64,000 nt of DNA from Psychrobacter proteolyticus (GCF_003350005.1 NZ_QLKS01000001.1:663946-727945); one strand, 5' to 3'; positions 1 through 9,532 are shown, counted from the first letter of the stretch. The notes: generated by a model from the sequence alone, not told the origin. Numbers and translations are program-made.

Positions 1-952
1 GTGCCAAACGTTGTGCGGTGCTCCAGTCTTCAGTTAATAAGCATTCGATACCGATGCGCATATTGTCCATGCGCCCAGCTGCATTGATACGTGGGCCTAA
101 TACAAAACCGAAATCCTGTGCATGAAGCTGCTTAGGATCACGGCCCGCTTGCTCAAGCAATGCCAATATCCCCATACAGCAGCGGCCTTGACGAATAGCT
201 GATAATCCGTGATGTACCAAGATACGGTTGTTTTTATCCAGTACCCCAACGTCTGCAATCGTCCCAAGTGCGACCAAATCTAAATATTGGCTCACCTGTA
301 CCGTAGACTTGCCAGCTTCGCGGCGCAGCTTTGCTAAGCGTCCGAGCACATAAAACGCGACTCCAACTCCGACCAGTGCTTTACTAGCAAAGTCACAACC
401 TAGCTGATTGGGATTGACTACCGCTTCCGCAGGTGGCGTCTCTTTGGTCGTGAGGTGGTGGTCGGTGATAATCACCGTGATACCATCAGCTTGAGCGCGT
501 GCCACCCCTTCATGACTTGAGATACCATTATCAACCGTCACTATCATATCTGGCTGAAAAGTCTCAATACCTAACTCGACAATCTCTGGCGTCAGGCCAT
601 AACCGTACTTAAAACGATCTGGTACTAGAAAATCAACGACCGCACCCATCTTTGTGAGCGCGCGCATCATTAGTGCCGTACTGGTAGCACCATCACAGTC
701 AAAGTCACCAACGATCAAGATACGCTGACGCTCATCAATGGCCACATCTAATAAGCGCACGGCTTCAGTGACACCGTGCAATGCCTCAGCAGGCAATAGA
801 TCTGATAGGCTAGTCTCCAGCTCATCAGGCGCAGTGATACCTCGCCCTGCATACAGAAGGGCAAGCGTGAATGATTGAGCGGCAAATGGTTGCAGCGCGG
901 CGGGCAACTCGTCGATGCGAGTGCTGGTATAACGGGGGGTTAAATTTAGCAT
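1..952 (-). CDS. recJ: Single-stranded-DNA-specific exonuclease RecJ (3' part beyond window)
   Basis: RecJ is a 5'-3' exonuclease on single-stranded DNA, acting in recombinational repair and mismatch repair. The reading frame is open from an ATG at 952 to the window edge, giving about 317 N-terminal residues of a protein usually near 570. DHH-family metal motifs are visible: GDFDCDGATSTAL, VTVDNGISSHEG and ITDHH, followed by the conserved GPRINAAGRM stretch near the window edge. The 3' part (rest of DHH and DHHA1 domains) lies outside the window. The gene is transcribed leftwards away from the unknown gene at 1270, with about 300 bp between the two starts. I am confident of the family because all the core aspartates and histidines are in place. 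Confidence 0.95.
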   Translation of the reverse strand, partial: MLNLTPRYTSTRIDELPAALQPFAAQSFTLALLYAGRGITAPDELETSLSDLLPAEALHGVTEAVRLLDVAIDERQRILIVGDFDCDGATSTALMMRALTKMGAVVDFLVPDRFKYGYGLTPEIVELGIETFQPDMIVTVDNGISSHEGVARAQADGITVIITDHHLTTKETPPAEAVVNPNQLGCDFASKALVGVGVAFYVLGRLAKLRREAGKSTVQVSQYLDLVALGTIADVGVLDKNNRILVHHGLSAIRQGRCCMGILALLEQAGRDPKQLHAQDFGFVLGPRINAAGRMDNMRIGIECLLTEDWSTAQRLA

Positions 953-1269
953 GAGGGTATTCTACTGGCTTTAGTAGAGGCTCACAATGACAATTTATAC
1001 TACCTATGTATATCATTAGGCATTGTGCAACCTGATAAATAATGCCCATACATTAGTGATAATTGAGGCTGCCATTTTTATAGCTCATGTAAATCACCCT
1101 CATTTAATCACTTACAAAAAAGGTGCACAGTGTGAGTAATTTCACTCATTTTGCTACAAAGCAATGATTGTAAGCCACGCATAAATCCATAAAATAGTAA
1201 GCAACTGAAAGATTTGTTATTCATTGAACTTTTTATCATTTTTATTTTAATTATTTATAAGGACACTTT
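953..1269. other. Divergent intergenic region recJ / unknown gene
   Basis: AT-rich spacer between two divergent genes. It must hold promoters for both, but I see no convincing -35/-10 pair. A ribosome binding site (AAGGAC) lies just before the ATG at 1270. No other structure was recognised. Confidence 0.5.
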
Positions 1270-1785
1270 ATGAAAACCACGCCACTTGCTGAAAAACTTC
1301 CAAATACGATCGACCCTAACCTAGACCTTGATAAAGTTAAAAAAGAATGTCAAGGAATGGTAAAAAGACGCGCTAGAGTTTCTGCTGGTGTAGCGGTTGT
1401 GCCAGTACCATTTTTTGATGTTGCAGTTGATGCGGGCATGTTGACGCAGTTGATTCCAGAGATTAGTGAGCGTTTTGGTCTCATTGAAGACCGTCAATCA
1501 GCCATTAATCTAGAATCACGCGAAGTGCATTGGAGCGCAGTAAAAGACCGTACCGTAGATTTCGCTGGTCTAATGGCAACACGTGGTATCGTCAAAAAGA
1601 CTATCCAAGGTTTCGGTGGTCGTATCGCTGCCAAACAAGTGACCAAGTTTATCCCACTTGGTGGTCAACTGGTTGCTGCAACTATGGGCTATACGATTTT
1701 TAAGAAAATCGCTAATGACCATATCAACGAATGTTATAAGTTGGCAAAAGACATTCAACAAAAAGAACACGGCAAAAACGTATAG
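1270..1785 (+). CDS. Conserved hypothetical protein, DUF697/YcjF-tail-like
   Basis: A 171-residue protein of unknown function. The ATG follows AAGGAC with good spacing. An initial charged segment (residues 1-37, Lys/Arg rich at 22-37) precedes a hydrophobic stretch at about 38-62 containing VPVPFFDVAVDAGML. A second hydrophobic glycine-rich stretch lies at about 128-148 (FIPLGGQLVAATMGYTIF). The pattern of a P-x-P-x-x-D hydrophobic helix followed by an E-R-F-G segment recalls the C-terminal domain of DUF697/YcjF-type proteins, which pair with GTPases, but no GTPase is present here. That similarity is by eye only. It is a single-gene unit with its own terminator at 1814-1845. Membrane association is plausible. 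Confidence 0.75.
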   Translation: MKTTPLAEKLPNTIDPNLDLDKVKKECQGMVKRRARVSAGVAVVPVPFFDVAVDAGMLTQLIPEISERFGLIEDRQSAINLESREVHWSAVKDRTVDFAGLMATRGIVKKTIQGFGGRIAAKQVTKFIPLGGQLVAATMGYTIFKKIANDHINECYKLAKDIQQKEHGKNV

Positions 1786-1813
1786 ATAAGCCGCATAGCT
1801 TAGTCTGTATTAG

Positions 1814-1845
1814 GCCAGTTAAGTGATTACTTAGCTGGCTTTTTT
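1814..1845 (+). terminator. Rho-independent terminator after the 1270 gene
   Basis: Stem GCCAG(T)TAAGT / ACTTA(G)CTGGC around a short GATT loop, followed by six T. It lies 28 bp after the stop codon. Confidence 0.85.
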
Positions 1846-1969
1846 ATGGTTTATACAGATAGTTCAAAGATCTCTAAAATAACACGCGCCAGTGGTTAAT
1901 GATGTCATTGCTAAGTTTTACTGATAATATACAGCTTTATTTATGACAGACACCTTAAAGGACTAACTT

Positions 1970-2359
1970 ATGAAAAAACTTTTGGCTTCGACAGTTATGT
2001 TGGCTACTTTTGCCCTAGCAGGCTGCACTACGACTGGTGGCATGAACAACGGTACAGGAACGGCAATCGGTACTGCAAACGAAATCGGCATGAACGTCTT
2101 TAAAGCAGCAATCGATAACCAGTGCCGTAGCGAGATCGAAAAACAAAACGCGTGGCGTATCGCAAGCGTTGCTATGACTGAAGCCCAACAAGAAGCAGTT
2201 CAAAGTAAAGTATGTGGCTGTGTTAGTGAGCAAGCGCCGCAGCAAGTGACGATTGTTGAGCTGGGCAATGCCGCTATTGACTCTCAATATCGTACTCAGT
2301 TGGTAGCAAGAGTCGTCGCCAAATCTCTACAAAGCTGCTATACAAGCTTTGTTCAGTAG
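1970..2359 (+). CDS. Small predicted lipoprotein of unknown function
   Basis: A 129-residue protein with a classical lipoprotein signal: MKKLL start, hydrophobic core, and lipobox LAGC with the lipidated cysteine at residue 19. The mature part begins with a Thr/Gly-rich linker (TTTGGMNNGTGTAIG), then a mostly helical domain with three cysteines, CGC at about residues 83-85 and SC near residue 122. These could form a disulfide in the periplasm. AAGGAC precedes the ATG. It is monocistronic, with a strong hairpin terminator after it. Residues at +2/+3 after the lipid cysteine are Thr-Thr, not Asp, so outer-membrane sorting would be expected by the usual rule. No function can be assigned. Confidence 0.85.
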   Translation: MKKLLASTVMLATFALAGCTTTGGMNNGTGTAIGTANEIGMNVFKAAIDNQCRSEIEKQNAWRIASVAMTEAQQEAVQSKVCGCVSEQAPQQVTIVELGNAAIDSQYRTQLVARVVAKSLQSCYTSFVQ

Positions 2360-2384
2360 AATATGAGTCACATTATTCATTAGA

Positions 2385-2421
2385 ATAAAAAAGGTGCGTT
2401 ATAAATAATGCACCCTTTTTA
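2385..2421. terminator. Bidirectional terminator
   Basis: The stem GGTGCGTTAT pairs with ATAATGCACC (one G-T), flanked by A-rich and T-rich tracts. It serves the lipoprotein gene on the plus strand and can serve the minus-strand gene ending at 2450. Confidence 0.85.
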
Positions 2422-2449
2422 TTGCTTTTTATTAGCTCAACTGATTAAC

Positions 2450-2827
2450 TTAAAATTTATTCGTGTCAGATGCTTGAGAAGTTATAGAAGCAGTAAAAGG
2501 TAAAGACTGGCTACGACGGAAGTATTTCGAGGTACTATCAATGATTTTATTTACCTCTTTAATTAAATCATTAATAACATCATCATAGATGCCATGATAT
2601 AACTCTTTTTCAAATGCTGTAAACGGGTGCTTACGCGAAGCTGAACCAACCTCAGTCACGCCGTCTTTGCTATAAAAAATATCTACGCGACCATCACTAT
2701 TCAACACACAGTTTAATAGCCCGCCTTCAATTTCCATCTCTACGCGTTCTGGCATAAAAACATAGTCATCTACATTAATAAGCTTTTTTTCTACTTCCCG
2801 TTTAAAAAATGATTTGATATCAAACAT
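2450..2827 (-). CDS. Hypothetical protein
   Basis: A 125-residue acidic, soluble protein starting MFDIKSFFKREVEKK. No signal peptide or membrane segment is evident. The middle (about 30-60) looks like a beta-rich fold with alternating charged and hydrophobic residues (GLLNCVLNSDGRVDIFYSKDG). The C-terminal half is helical (FEKELYHGIYDDVINDLIKEVNKII), and the last 20 residues are Ser/Thr rich and probably disordered. I recognise no family. It is a single gene between convergent terminator 2385-2421 and the HisC-type gene region. Confidence 0.65.
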   Translation of the reverse strand: MFDIKSFFKREVEKKLINVDDYVFMPERVEMEIEGGLLNCVLNSDGRVDIFYSKDGVTEVGSASRKHPFTAFEKELYHGIYDDVINDLIKEVNKIIDSTSKYFRRSQSLPFTASITSQASDTNKF

Positions 2828-3048
2828 AGGTACATTCCAAACTTTATAATTATAAGATACGTGAGCATGCCGAGCACTATGACTGTTACCCAGTATTCAT
2901 CTGCGTAATTACGGGGCATGCTTTACTCAATTATCCTATAAGATAGTGTCAGATTATTTAAGGTGCGATATGTAAAACTGCGTTTGATGTTGGTAAAAAT
3001 GTGCGATTCATTATGGCTTCAATATAGGTCTAGCAAAACAGGCCCAAC

Positions 3049-3078
3049 AAAAAAGGAAGCTACCAATCAGCAACTTCC
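3049..3078 (-). terminator. Terminator of the HisC-type aminotransferase gene
   Basis: Read on the minus strand, GGAAGTTGCT pairs with GGTAGCTTCC (G-U pairs inside) and is followed by six T. It lies 35 bp past the stop codon at 3113. Confidence 0.8.
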
Positions 3079-3112
3079 CTTCTATATTATAGAACTGCAT
3101 GAACTAACTTAA

Positions 3113-4165
3113 TTAAACCCAACCCTTTTCACGAAATGATTTAAGCACTTGTACAAATACCGCCATCTCATCAGGTCTACCAAGTGTTAGACGATTAAAG
3201 CCAGTGATTGGCGCAAACTCACGCCCGACCGCAATGCCATGTTCGTGCATTCTATCGATATAGGTTTGCACATCGCCTTTTATTTCATGGAATATAAAGC
3301 TTGCCTGCGACGGCAAATAGCGTAAACCAAGCTCATCTAATATTTGCTCAACCAGCTGACGCGATTGATTGGCCGTACGTAAGCTCAATGCTAGAAAATC
3401 TTCATCATCAAGAGTCGCTAATGCAGCCACTGCACCTGCCAAGTTGGTATTATCAATCGAGATGAAAGCCTCTAGTTTGGCTATCGTTTGCGGGCTAGCA
3501 ACTGCATAGCCGACACGCATGCCCGCGAGTGCGCATAATTTTGAAAAGGTACGCACCACAACGATATTTTCTGAGTGCTCCTCTCGTATCCATGCAACAC
3601 CACTCTCAAAACTTGAATCAGTCACATATTCTGAATAGGCTTCATCCAATAAAAAGTAATGGTTATCTGGTGCATGCCCTACCCATTTTTTGAGTTTTAC
3701 TGTGTCAGTAATAGTCGACGTTGGGTTGTTTGGATTGCACAGATAAAACAAGCTAATACCGTCAAAGTCATCAGCAACTTTTTGCATACTTTGCAAGTCA
3801 AAGGCGTAATTTTCAGCTGTCAACGGTACTTTTACCACAGGCACATCAATAGACGTCGCATATAACTCAGCATAGGCAAAGGTTGGGTGTGGCACGATTA
3901 CTTGGAACTTATTGCCTTCTACCAAAGCTTGATTTTGTAGCATTTGGACGACGGTACGAATGTTTTCACTAGAGCCACTACCCAGTGAGATTTGACTCTC
4001 TGTCACATCGTTTATCTCAGCGACTTTGGTAATCAGAGCCGCACGTTGGTCATCGGGATAACGAAAGCCGATGTCTAGAGAGTCGATAACCGCTTGTTTG
4101 GCCGCATCTGACATGCCGAGTGAGTTTTCGTTAGAGTTTAATTCTATTAAGTTGTTGGTAAGCAC
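3113..4165 (-). CDS. HisC-type pyridoxal-phosphate aminotransferase
   Basis: A 350-residue fold-type I aminotransferase of the histidinol-phosphate aminotransferase group. Visible landmarks are the N-terminal ELNSNENS substrate segment, the GSGSSENI phosphate loop at about 62-69, CNPNNPTS at 143-150, DEAYSEY at 174-180 and the Schiff-base lysine in RTFSKLCALAGMRVGYA (Lys209). This family covers histidinol-phosphate, aromatic and cystathionine-like transaminases. With no his genes nearby, I cannot say which substrate is used, and a second, non-his-operon paralogue is likely. The ATG at 4165 aligns with the usual start. The gene is alone, with a terminator at 3049-3078. Confidence 0.88.
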   Translation of the reverse strand: MLTNNLIELNSNENSLGMSDAAKQAVIDSLDIGFRYPDDQRAALITKVAEINDVTESQISLGSGSSENIRTVVQMLQNQALVEGNKFQVIVPHPTFAYAELYATSIDVPVVKVPLTAENYAFDLQSMQKVADDFDGISLFYLCNPNNPTSTITDTVKLKKWVGHAPDNHYFLLDEAYSEYVTDSSFESGVAWIREEHSENIVVVRTFSKLCALAGMRVGYAVASPQTIAKLEAFISIDNTNLAGAVAALATLDDEDFLALSLRTANQSRQLVEQILDELGLRYLPSQASFIFHEIKGDVQTYIDRMHEHGIAVGREFAPITGFNRLTLGRPDEMAVFVQVLKSFREKGWV

Positions 4166-4380
4166 AGTGAATAATACGCCTAGATTATATCCATTCCAAA
4201 AATTTAGTCTGTAATATCAATTTAACCTATGACAATAACAAGCTTAACTAAATCTCGGCTTGTTCGCTTGGGACTTAAATTTTTGAAATATTATATGGAT
4301 GGTGAGGTTTATGCGGATATGGTAAGTGGCAATGCGTTGTATTACAAGTGTCCTGTAAGTTCCGATATTGAATAAACCAT

Positions 4381-4411
4381 AAAAAAGTGAGGTACTTAAA
4401 AAGCACCTCAC
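4381..4411 (-). terminator. Terminator of uvrB
   Basis: On the minus strand GTGAGGTGC pairs with GTACCTCAC around a short T/A loop, followed by six T. It lies 50 bp downstream of the uvrB stop. The remaining spacer 4166-4380 shows nothing else I can name. Confidence 0.88.
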
Positions 4412-4460
4412 CTTCGCTATTTTTTAGTCTCTTTTTAGCTTCAATATTCGACCCACGCTA

Positions 4461-6572
4461 TCAGATTAAATGTGCTTTTAACTCTAGCACTTTGTCACGC
4501 GTTTTTGCTGCTTCTTCAAACTTCAAATCACGCGACATTTGCTGCATTTGCTTCTCTAATCGTTTGATTTCTTTGGCAAGTAAATCAGGGCTACGCAAGA
4601 TATTGATATCCACATCTGGTAAGTTACTCTTAACTGGGATAGCTTGATTGTCATTAGCATCCAAGCTTTCGCCCGTATCAATCTTGTCCGTGATACTACG
4701 GCGAGCACCTTTTGGCGTGATGTTATGCTCAAGGTTAAAGGCAATCTGCTTATCACGGCGGCGATCCGTCTCATCTATCGCCTTTTGCATACTTGGCGTA
4801 ATGCGATCGGCATAGAGAATGGCTTTACCGTTTAAGTGACGCGCTGCACGACCAATGGTCTGAATCAGTGAACGCTCAGAGCGCAAGAAGCCTTCTTTAT
4901 CTGCATCAAATATCGCTACCAATGATACCTCAGGCATATCCAAGCCTTCACGTAATAAGTTGATACCGACCAGCACATCATGCACGCCAGTACGGAGCTC
5001 ATGAATAATCTGCATACGCTCCACAGTATCAATATCCGAATGGAGATAGGCGACTTTTACATCATACTCTTTGAGGTAACTGGTCAGATCTTCCGACATA
5101 CGCTTGGTCAATGTGGTAATCAGTACACGCTCGTCCTTTTCGCGGCGTTTGGTAATCTCTGATAGCACATCATCAACTTGCGTCAAGACAGGACGTATCT
5201 CAATCTCAGGATCAATCAGACCCGTCGGACGGACCACCTGCTCTACGACTTGCTCGCTATGTTCAAGCTCATACAATGCTGGGGTGGCACTGACATAAAT
5301 GGTTTTGGGCTTAATACGTTCCCACTCTTCAAACTTCATCGGGCGGTTATTCATCGCACTGGGTAGTCTAAAACCATAATTGACCAAGTTTTCTTTGCGC
5401 GATCTATCGCCTTTATACATCGCGCCAATCTGCGAAACCGTCACATGTGACTCATCAAGGAACAACAATGCATCTTCTGGAATATAATCAAACAACGTCG
5501 GCGGCGCTTCCCCTGATGGACGCCCAGAGAGATGCTGCGAGTAGTTTTCGATACCGTTACAATAGCCTAACTGTTGAATCATCTCCAAGTCATACTGAGT
5601 ACGCTCTTTGAGACGCTGTGCTTCAATCAGTTTGTTGTTGTCACGGAAGTACTCTAAACGCGGCTCTAGCTCAGCACGGATCGTATGGCTGGCGGCTTCT
5701 AGCTTATTACGCGGCGTCACATAGTGCGACTTTGGATAAATGGTAATACGTGGCACGCTGCGTACCGTCTTACCCGTTAAGGGATCAAACCACGTAATCT
5801 TCTCGACTTCGTTGTCAAATAAATGCACACGTACCGCTAGCTGCTCAGACTCAGCAGGATAGATATCTAATAGCTCTCCACGTAAGCGATACGTACCACG
5901 GCCAAAATCTAGCTCGTTACGTGTGTACTGCATCTCAACCAAACGCTTGATGGTCGCTGTACGGTCAATGTTATCGCCTACGACGACATGCAGTAGCATT
6001 TTTAGATAGCTCTCTGGATCACCCAAACCATAGATACAGGATACCGAAGCGACGATAATCGCATCACGACGCTCTAACAAGGCACGCGTGGCTGACAGGC
6101 GCATCTGATCAATATGATCATTGATGGCGCTGTCTTTTTCGATGAAGGTATCACTAGCAGCGACATACGCTTCTGGCTGATAATAATCATAATAGCTGAC
6201 AAAATATTCGACCGCATTATTAGGGAAAAACGACTTGAACTCACCATATAGCTGAGCGGCTAGCGTTTTGTTGTGCGCCATAATAATGGTTGGGCGCTGA
6301 GTTTCAGCGATGACCTTCGCCATGGTATAGGTCTTACCAGAACCAGTCACACCCAATAGCAACTGCTCGTCCATGTCCGAATTGATGCCGTTAACTAGCT
6401 TTTTGATGGCTTGTGGCTGGTCGCCTGCTGGTTCAAAATCAGTAACCATCTCAAAGGCACGACTTGATATTTGCGTCCCTGACGCATTAACACCACTAAT
6501 TTCAGCTTCGCCTTGGAGCTGAGTGGCCAATTGATTTAACTGACGCGACGAGCGCGGTTCAGGCATTCGCAT
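4461..6572 (-). CDS. uvrB: Excinuclease ABC subunit UvrB
   Basis: UvrB is the helicase-like damage-verification subunit of nucleotide excision repair. It binds UvrA, then UvrC. The 703-residue protein shows Walker A GVTGSGKT at 74-81, the beta-hairpin segment [16 protein letters not shown]-type box LLFLDESH, helicase motifs ending in QTIGRAARH, and the C-terminal UVR motif ([12 protein letters not shown], about 680-691) that contacts UvrC. Most UvrB proteins start close to the [11 protein letters not shown] motif. Here about 40 extra residues precede it, rich in Ser, Gln and Glu. A purine-rich AAGAAGAAG site supports the upstream ATG, but Met42 remains a possible start. It is divergent from dps. 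Confidence 0.97.
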   Translation of the reverse strand: MRMPEPRSSRQLNQLATQLQGEAEISGVNASGTQISSRAFEMVTDFEPAGDQPQAIKKLVNGINSDMDEQLLLGVTGSGKTYTMAKVIAETQRPTIIMAHNKTLAAQLYGEFKSFFPNNAVEYFVSYYDYYQPEAYVAASDTFIEKDSAINDHIDQMRLSATRALLERRDAIIVASVSCIYGLGDPESYLKMLLHVVVGDNIDRTATIKRLVEMQYTRNELDFGRGTYRLRGELLDIYPAESEQLAVRVHLFDNEVEKITWFDPLTGKTVRSVPRITIYPKSHYVTPRNKLEAASHTIRAELEPRLEYFRDNNKLIEAQRLKERTQYDLEMIQQLGYCNGIENYSQHLSGRPSGEAPPTLFDYIPEDALLFLDESHVTVSQIGAMYKGDRSRKENLVNYGFRLPSAMNNRPMKFEEWERIKPKTIYVSATPALYELEHSEQVVEQVVRPTGLIDPEIEIRPVLTQVDDVLSEITKRREKDERVLITTLTKRMSEDLTSYLKEYDVKVAYLHSDIDTVERMQIIHELRTGVHDVLVGINLLREGLDMPEVSLVAIFDADKEGFLRSERSLIQTIGRAARHLNGKAILYADRITPSMQKAIDETDRRRDKQIAFNLEHNITPKGARRSITDKIDTGESLDANDNQAIPVKSNLPDVDINILRSPDLLAKEIKRLEKQMQQMSRDLKFEEAAKTRDKVLELKAHLI

Positions 6573-7054
6573 AATGGCTTTCTTCTTCTTAAGGTTTATA
6601 ACAATATGGGGTCTGATCAGCGGTTTTTAAAGGAGAACAGAGAGTCTCATCCTATATTCATAACGCTATCGCACTACCCAAAATATGAGTGTGTAAATGT
6701 AATTTTTATAAAAAGTTAAGGCTTAATATTAGCGGAAAAAATTTACATCGTTATAAAAAACTCACACAGCATTCGATAAATTTACAAAGATTTTCATGGT
6801 TAACAAACTCGTTACACGACCACCTAACAAAGCCTAACACTCAAGGGTTCCAACACTGAATTAAGCTGCTATTATCATTCTTGAATTAACAAGTTGATGA
6901 CTTTTCAGTACTAGTGATCAGTACTAGTGAATTAATAACTTTATAGCAATTCATATTGTTAGCTTTAACTTGATTGTCATCGAATAGAAGACCAATAAAA
7001 ATACATTGAACTTTCATTCAATATAATAATTTTAAATAAATGACGGAGTAAAAT
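6573..7054. other. Divergent uvrB/dps regulatory region
   Basis: 482 bp, strongly AT-rich. It carries a 12-bp direct repeat CAGTACTAGTGA at 6906-6917 and 6919-6930, one base apart, each unit holding the palindrome ACTAGT. A -10-like TATAAT lies at 7022-7027, shortly before the dps ribosome binding site (CGGAG). The hexamer inverted repeat ATTGAA/TTCAAT sits at about 7005-7022. Nothing coding was seen. Confidence 0.5.
6906..6930 (+). promoter_or_regulatory. Tandem 12-bp direct repeat upstream of dps, candidate operator
   Basis: Two exact copies of CAGTACTAGTGA separated by a single T, so their centres lie 13 bp apart. ACTAGT within each is self-complementary. The location is about 125 bp upstream of the dps start codon. 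Function is inferred only from the repeat and position. Confidence 0.4.
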
Positions 7055-7537
7055 ATGAGAGAACGTTACGCAAGTGGTATTTCAGACGAAACTGCGAAAA
7101 AAATGATTGATTTGTTAAACGCTAACCTAGCAAACGTTATCGATTTAACTTTAGATGGCAAACAGTGCCATTGGAATCTACAAGGCACTGGCTTTATCGG
7201 TGTGCATCAGTTACTAGATGAGACATCAGATCGTATCCTTGAAGTATCGGATACTATTGCAGAGCGTATTGTAATCCTAGGTGGCCAACCAAACGGTTTG
7301 GCAAGTCGCGTAGTAAAAGAGTCTATCCTAGATGATTACCCAACTGACATCACTGAAGTAGATCAGCATGTTCGTGAGCTAACTAGCCGCTATAAGAAAG
7401 TTGCCGAGACATTGCGTGAAGCGATTGCTACTGCTGGCGACGCAGGTGATGAAGATACTGCTGACCTATTTACAGAAGCAAGTCGTATCATCGATAAAGA
7501 TGCATGGTTCATCGGCGCAAACGCACCAAAGAAATAG
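7055..7537 (+). CDS. dps: Dps DNA-binding ferritin-like protein
   Basis: Dps forms a dodecamer that oxidises and stores iron with hydrogen peroxide and coats DNA in starvation or stress. The 160-residue length is typical. The intersubunit ferroxidase ligands are present with exactly the spacing of E. coli Dps: His39, His51, Asp55, Asp66 and Glu70. The motif around them is CHWNLQG...HQLLDE. The N-terminal tail is short (about 10 residues, two Arg), and the C-terminus ends in KK, so DNA binding through tails may be modest. A CGGAG ribosome binding site precedes the ATG. It is monocistronic, with a perfect terminator. The long upstream region with a direct repeat suggests dedicated stress regulation. 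Confidence 0.96.
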   Translation: MRERYASGISDETAKKMIDLLNANLANVIDLTLDGKQCHWNLQGTGFIGVHQLLDETSDRILEVSDTIAERIVILGGQPNGLASRVVKESILDDYPTDITEVDQHVRELTSRYKKVAETLREAIATAGDAGDEDTADLFTEASRIIDKDAWFIGANAPKK

Positions 7538-7576
7538 TACTGTTTAAGCTGAAAGTTTCTTAAATATTAGAACTAT

Positions 7577-7607
7577 AAAAAAAGCCGTCATAATTGACGG
7601 CTTTTTT
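7577..7607 (+). terminator. Terminator of dps
   Basis: Perfect stem AGCCGTCA / TGACGGCT with a short loop, followed by a run of T. The A-tract on the other side makes it potentially bidirectional for the convergent gene at 7697. Confidence 0.92.
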
Positions 7608-7696
7608 GTGTCTTGAGTTTTGGTAGTTTAAAAAGAATACTTAAAAGCATTAAATAGGATTTCTCTACCACATACTTAATCTACTAAGCTTTTAAA

Positions 7697-8830
7697 TTAA
7701 ATACTCTCTAGACTTAAAAGCTCAGCGTTAGGTTCTGACAGCGTCAAGATAGCCTCTTGAAATACCGGATTACCTCTAAATAGATTTTCAATCTCTTCAA
7801 ACTTCTGAGCGATATGTTCTTCTTTTTGATTCCCTGCTATATCTACTGCTGCCACCATAAATATCTTTTTTGGTCCGACCCACTCTAGATGCAGGTAGGA
7901 CACACTGTCGATATCTGGATGATTCAGCAGCTCGCTTAAAACGTATTCGTGCATCCGGTCAGTGACTCTATGCCCGACTAAGAAATCTCGGTTACGACTG
8001 ATCAAGAATATAGCAACGACACCCAATAGTAGACCAACAATGATAGACCCTAACGCATCCCAATATGGTTCACCCGTATAAGCGTGCATACCCATAGCAG
8101 CAGCGGCAATCACCAAGCCGATAACCGCTGCTAAATCTTCAAAGAATACGCCGCGCAACGTTGGGTTAGAAGTATCTACGACATAGCCAAGTGCACTGAT
8201 ATCAAGTGCCTCGCCATGTTTTTTACTCTGTCTGTATGCCTGAACCAATGAGATCCCTTCGAGCACAAACGCCACTGCCAATACGATAAAGCCAATCGTA
8301 TAATTAGCCTCAGACTCAGTAGCGTTCCATTCTTTGATACCCGTATAGATAGAGACAATCGAGCCTGCCGTAAACACACCAAAGGCAGCAATCATTGACC
8401 AAACATAAGACTCTTTGCCGTAGCCTAACGGATGGCTTTTATCAGCAGGTTTGATGGACTTTTTTTCTGCGACGATGAGCAAAGTACCATTACCAGCATC
8501 CGCCCATGAGTGAGCTGCTTCTGCAATCATAGAGGCTGAGCCTGTCATAAAGGCGGCAACTGTTTTCGCGATTGCGATAACCAGATTGGCTCCGACCGCA
8601 ATCAACACAGTGATGAGTGATCCTGAATGCTCATCATTGGTTTCAGGGCTTTGATTAAGGGTATGTTTTAGTTCAGGGTCACTTGGAATTTTAGGATTGC
8701 CCGCCCCACGCGCGCGAGGTAGTTGCGCCTTAGGAGAGGCTGGCAAATGACGCTGGGGATTAGCAATAGATGGCTTTAGACTCATGCTAGACTCACTGAA
8801 ATAACGTATTGATAGTAGAATTTTTGCCAT
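7697..8830 (-). CDS. Cation diffusion facilitator family transporter (ZnT9-like)
   Basis: An inner-membrane CDF antiporter that would export a divalent cation such as Zn, Co or Fe in exchange for protons. It has an N-terminal hydrophilic tail of about 68 residues, Pro/Arg rich, and then about six membrane segments. The C-terminal cytoplasmic domain is at about 290-377. The transmembrane-2 metal motif is AAHSWADAGN (His107, Asp111). In transmembrane 5 the usual His-x-x-x-Asp is replaced by FFEDLAAVIG (Glu231, Asp232), the arrangement I associate with the ZnT9/SLC30A9 branch. Start is uncertain: Met16 (at 8785) is an alternative, and neither has a strong ribosome binding site. It is convergent with dps and alone. 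Confidence 0.88.
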   Translation of the reverse strand: MAKILLSIRYFSESSMSLKPSIANPQRHLPASPKAQLPRARGAGNPKIPSDPELKHTLNQSPETNDEHSGSLITVLIAVGANLVIAIAKTVAAFMTGSASMIAEAAHSWADAGNGTLLIVAEKKSIKPADKSHPLGYGKESYVWSMIAAFGVFTAGSIVSIYTGIKEWNATESEANYTIGFIVLAVAFVLEGISLVQAYRQSKKHGEALDISALGYVVDTSNPTLRGVFFEDLAAVIGLVIAAAAMGMHAYTGEPYWDALGSIIVGLLLGVVAIFLISRNRDFLVGHRVTDRMHEYVLSELLNHPDIDSVSYLHLEWVGPKKIFMVAAVDIAGNQKEEHIAQKFEEIENLFRGNPVFQEAILTLSEPNAELLSLESI

Positions 8831-8971
8831 GGATAAAGGCTTGAAATATACTTAAGCTTAAAATAAGCGCTCTACAATATCAGTGGCTTTTTAGTGAGTC
8901 GTTGTATGAATTATTAATTTAATAAAACTAGATAACTTTATATAATTTTAGATAGCTTTGAATAACTTGGG

Positions 8972-9532
8972 CTATTTTTCTATCTCGGAATCTGCTTCGC
9001 GTTCGCCAAACTGCTTGTTAATCTCTTCGAAGTCGCAACTAGGACGATGTGAGCTTTCCATACGCAGTTTCTTTCGTTCTTTAGCCGCATCAGCTCGACA
9101 TTGCTGCATTTTGTTTTTGATATCGAGTGGCGGTGCGGATGTCGGTTTACCATTGTCATCGATAGCCACCATCGTAAAGTAACAACTGTTGGTATGACGG
9201 ACGGTACGACCACGCACATCTTCTGCTTCGACGCGGATACCTACTTCCATTGAGGTGTTACCAACATAATTGACACTGGCTGCAAAAGTAACCAACTCGC
9301 CCACATATATCGGCTCACGGAACATCACTTGATCGACAGACAGTGTCACCACATAGTTACCACTATAGCGACTGGCACAGGCATAAGCGACCTGATCAAG
9401 CATCTTGAGCAAATCCCCACCATGCACATTGCCAATGAAATTCGCCATATCAGGCGTCATAAGTACTGACATGTATAGCTCATGGTTTAAAGGGGCTTTT
9501 TTAGCAGTGGAGCTGGTATTGTATTGCGGCAT
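8972..9532 (-). CDS. Acyl-CoA thioesterase, hotdog fold
   Basis: A 186-residue single-hotdog protein of the acyl-CoA hydrolase (ACOT/YciA-like) family. Members cleave acyl-CoA to free fatty acid and CoA in the cytoplasm. The diagnostic segment NFIGNVHGGDLLKMLDQVAYACA at about 31-53 contains the active-site region (N-x-x-G-x-x-H-G-G and the helix Asp). VDQVMFREPIYVGELV follows as the second conserved strand. The C-terminal 50 residues are charged and probably extended. AAGGA lies 6 bp before the ATG. Substrate chain length cannot be told from the sequence. A position near lipid genes may be chance. Confidence 0.9.
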   Translation of the reverse strand: MPQYNTSSTAKKAPLNHELYMSVLMTPDMANFIGNVHGGDLLKMLDQVAYACASRYSGNYVVTLSVDQVMFREPIYVGELVTFAASVNYVGNTSMEVGIRVEAEDVRGRTVRHTNSCYFTMVAIDDNGKPTSAPPLDIKNKMQQCRADAAKERKKLRMESSHRPSCDFEEINKQFGEREADSEIEK

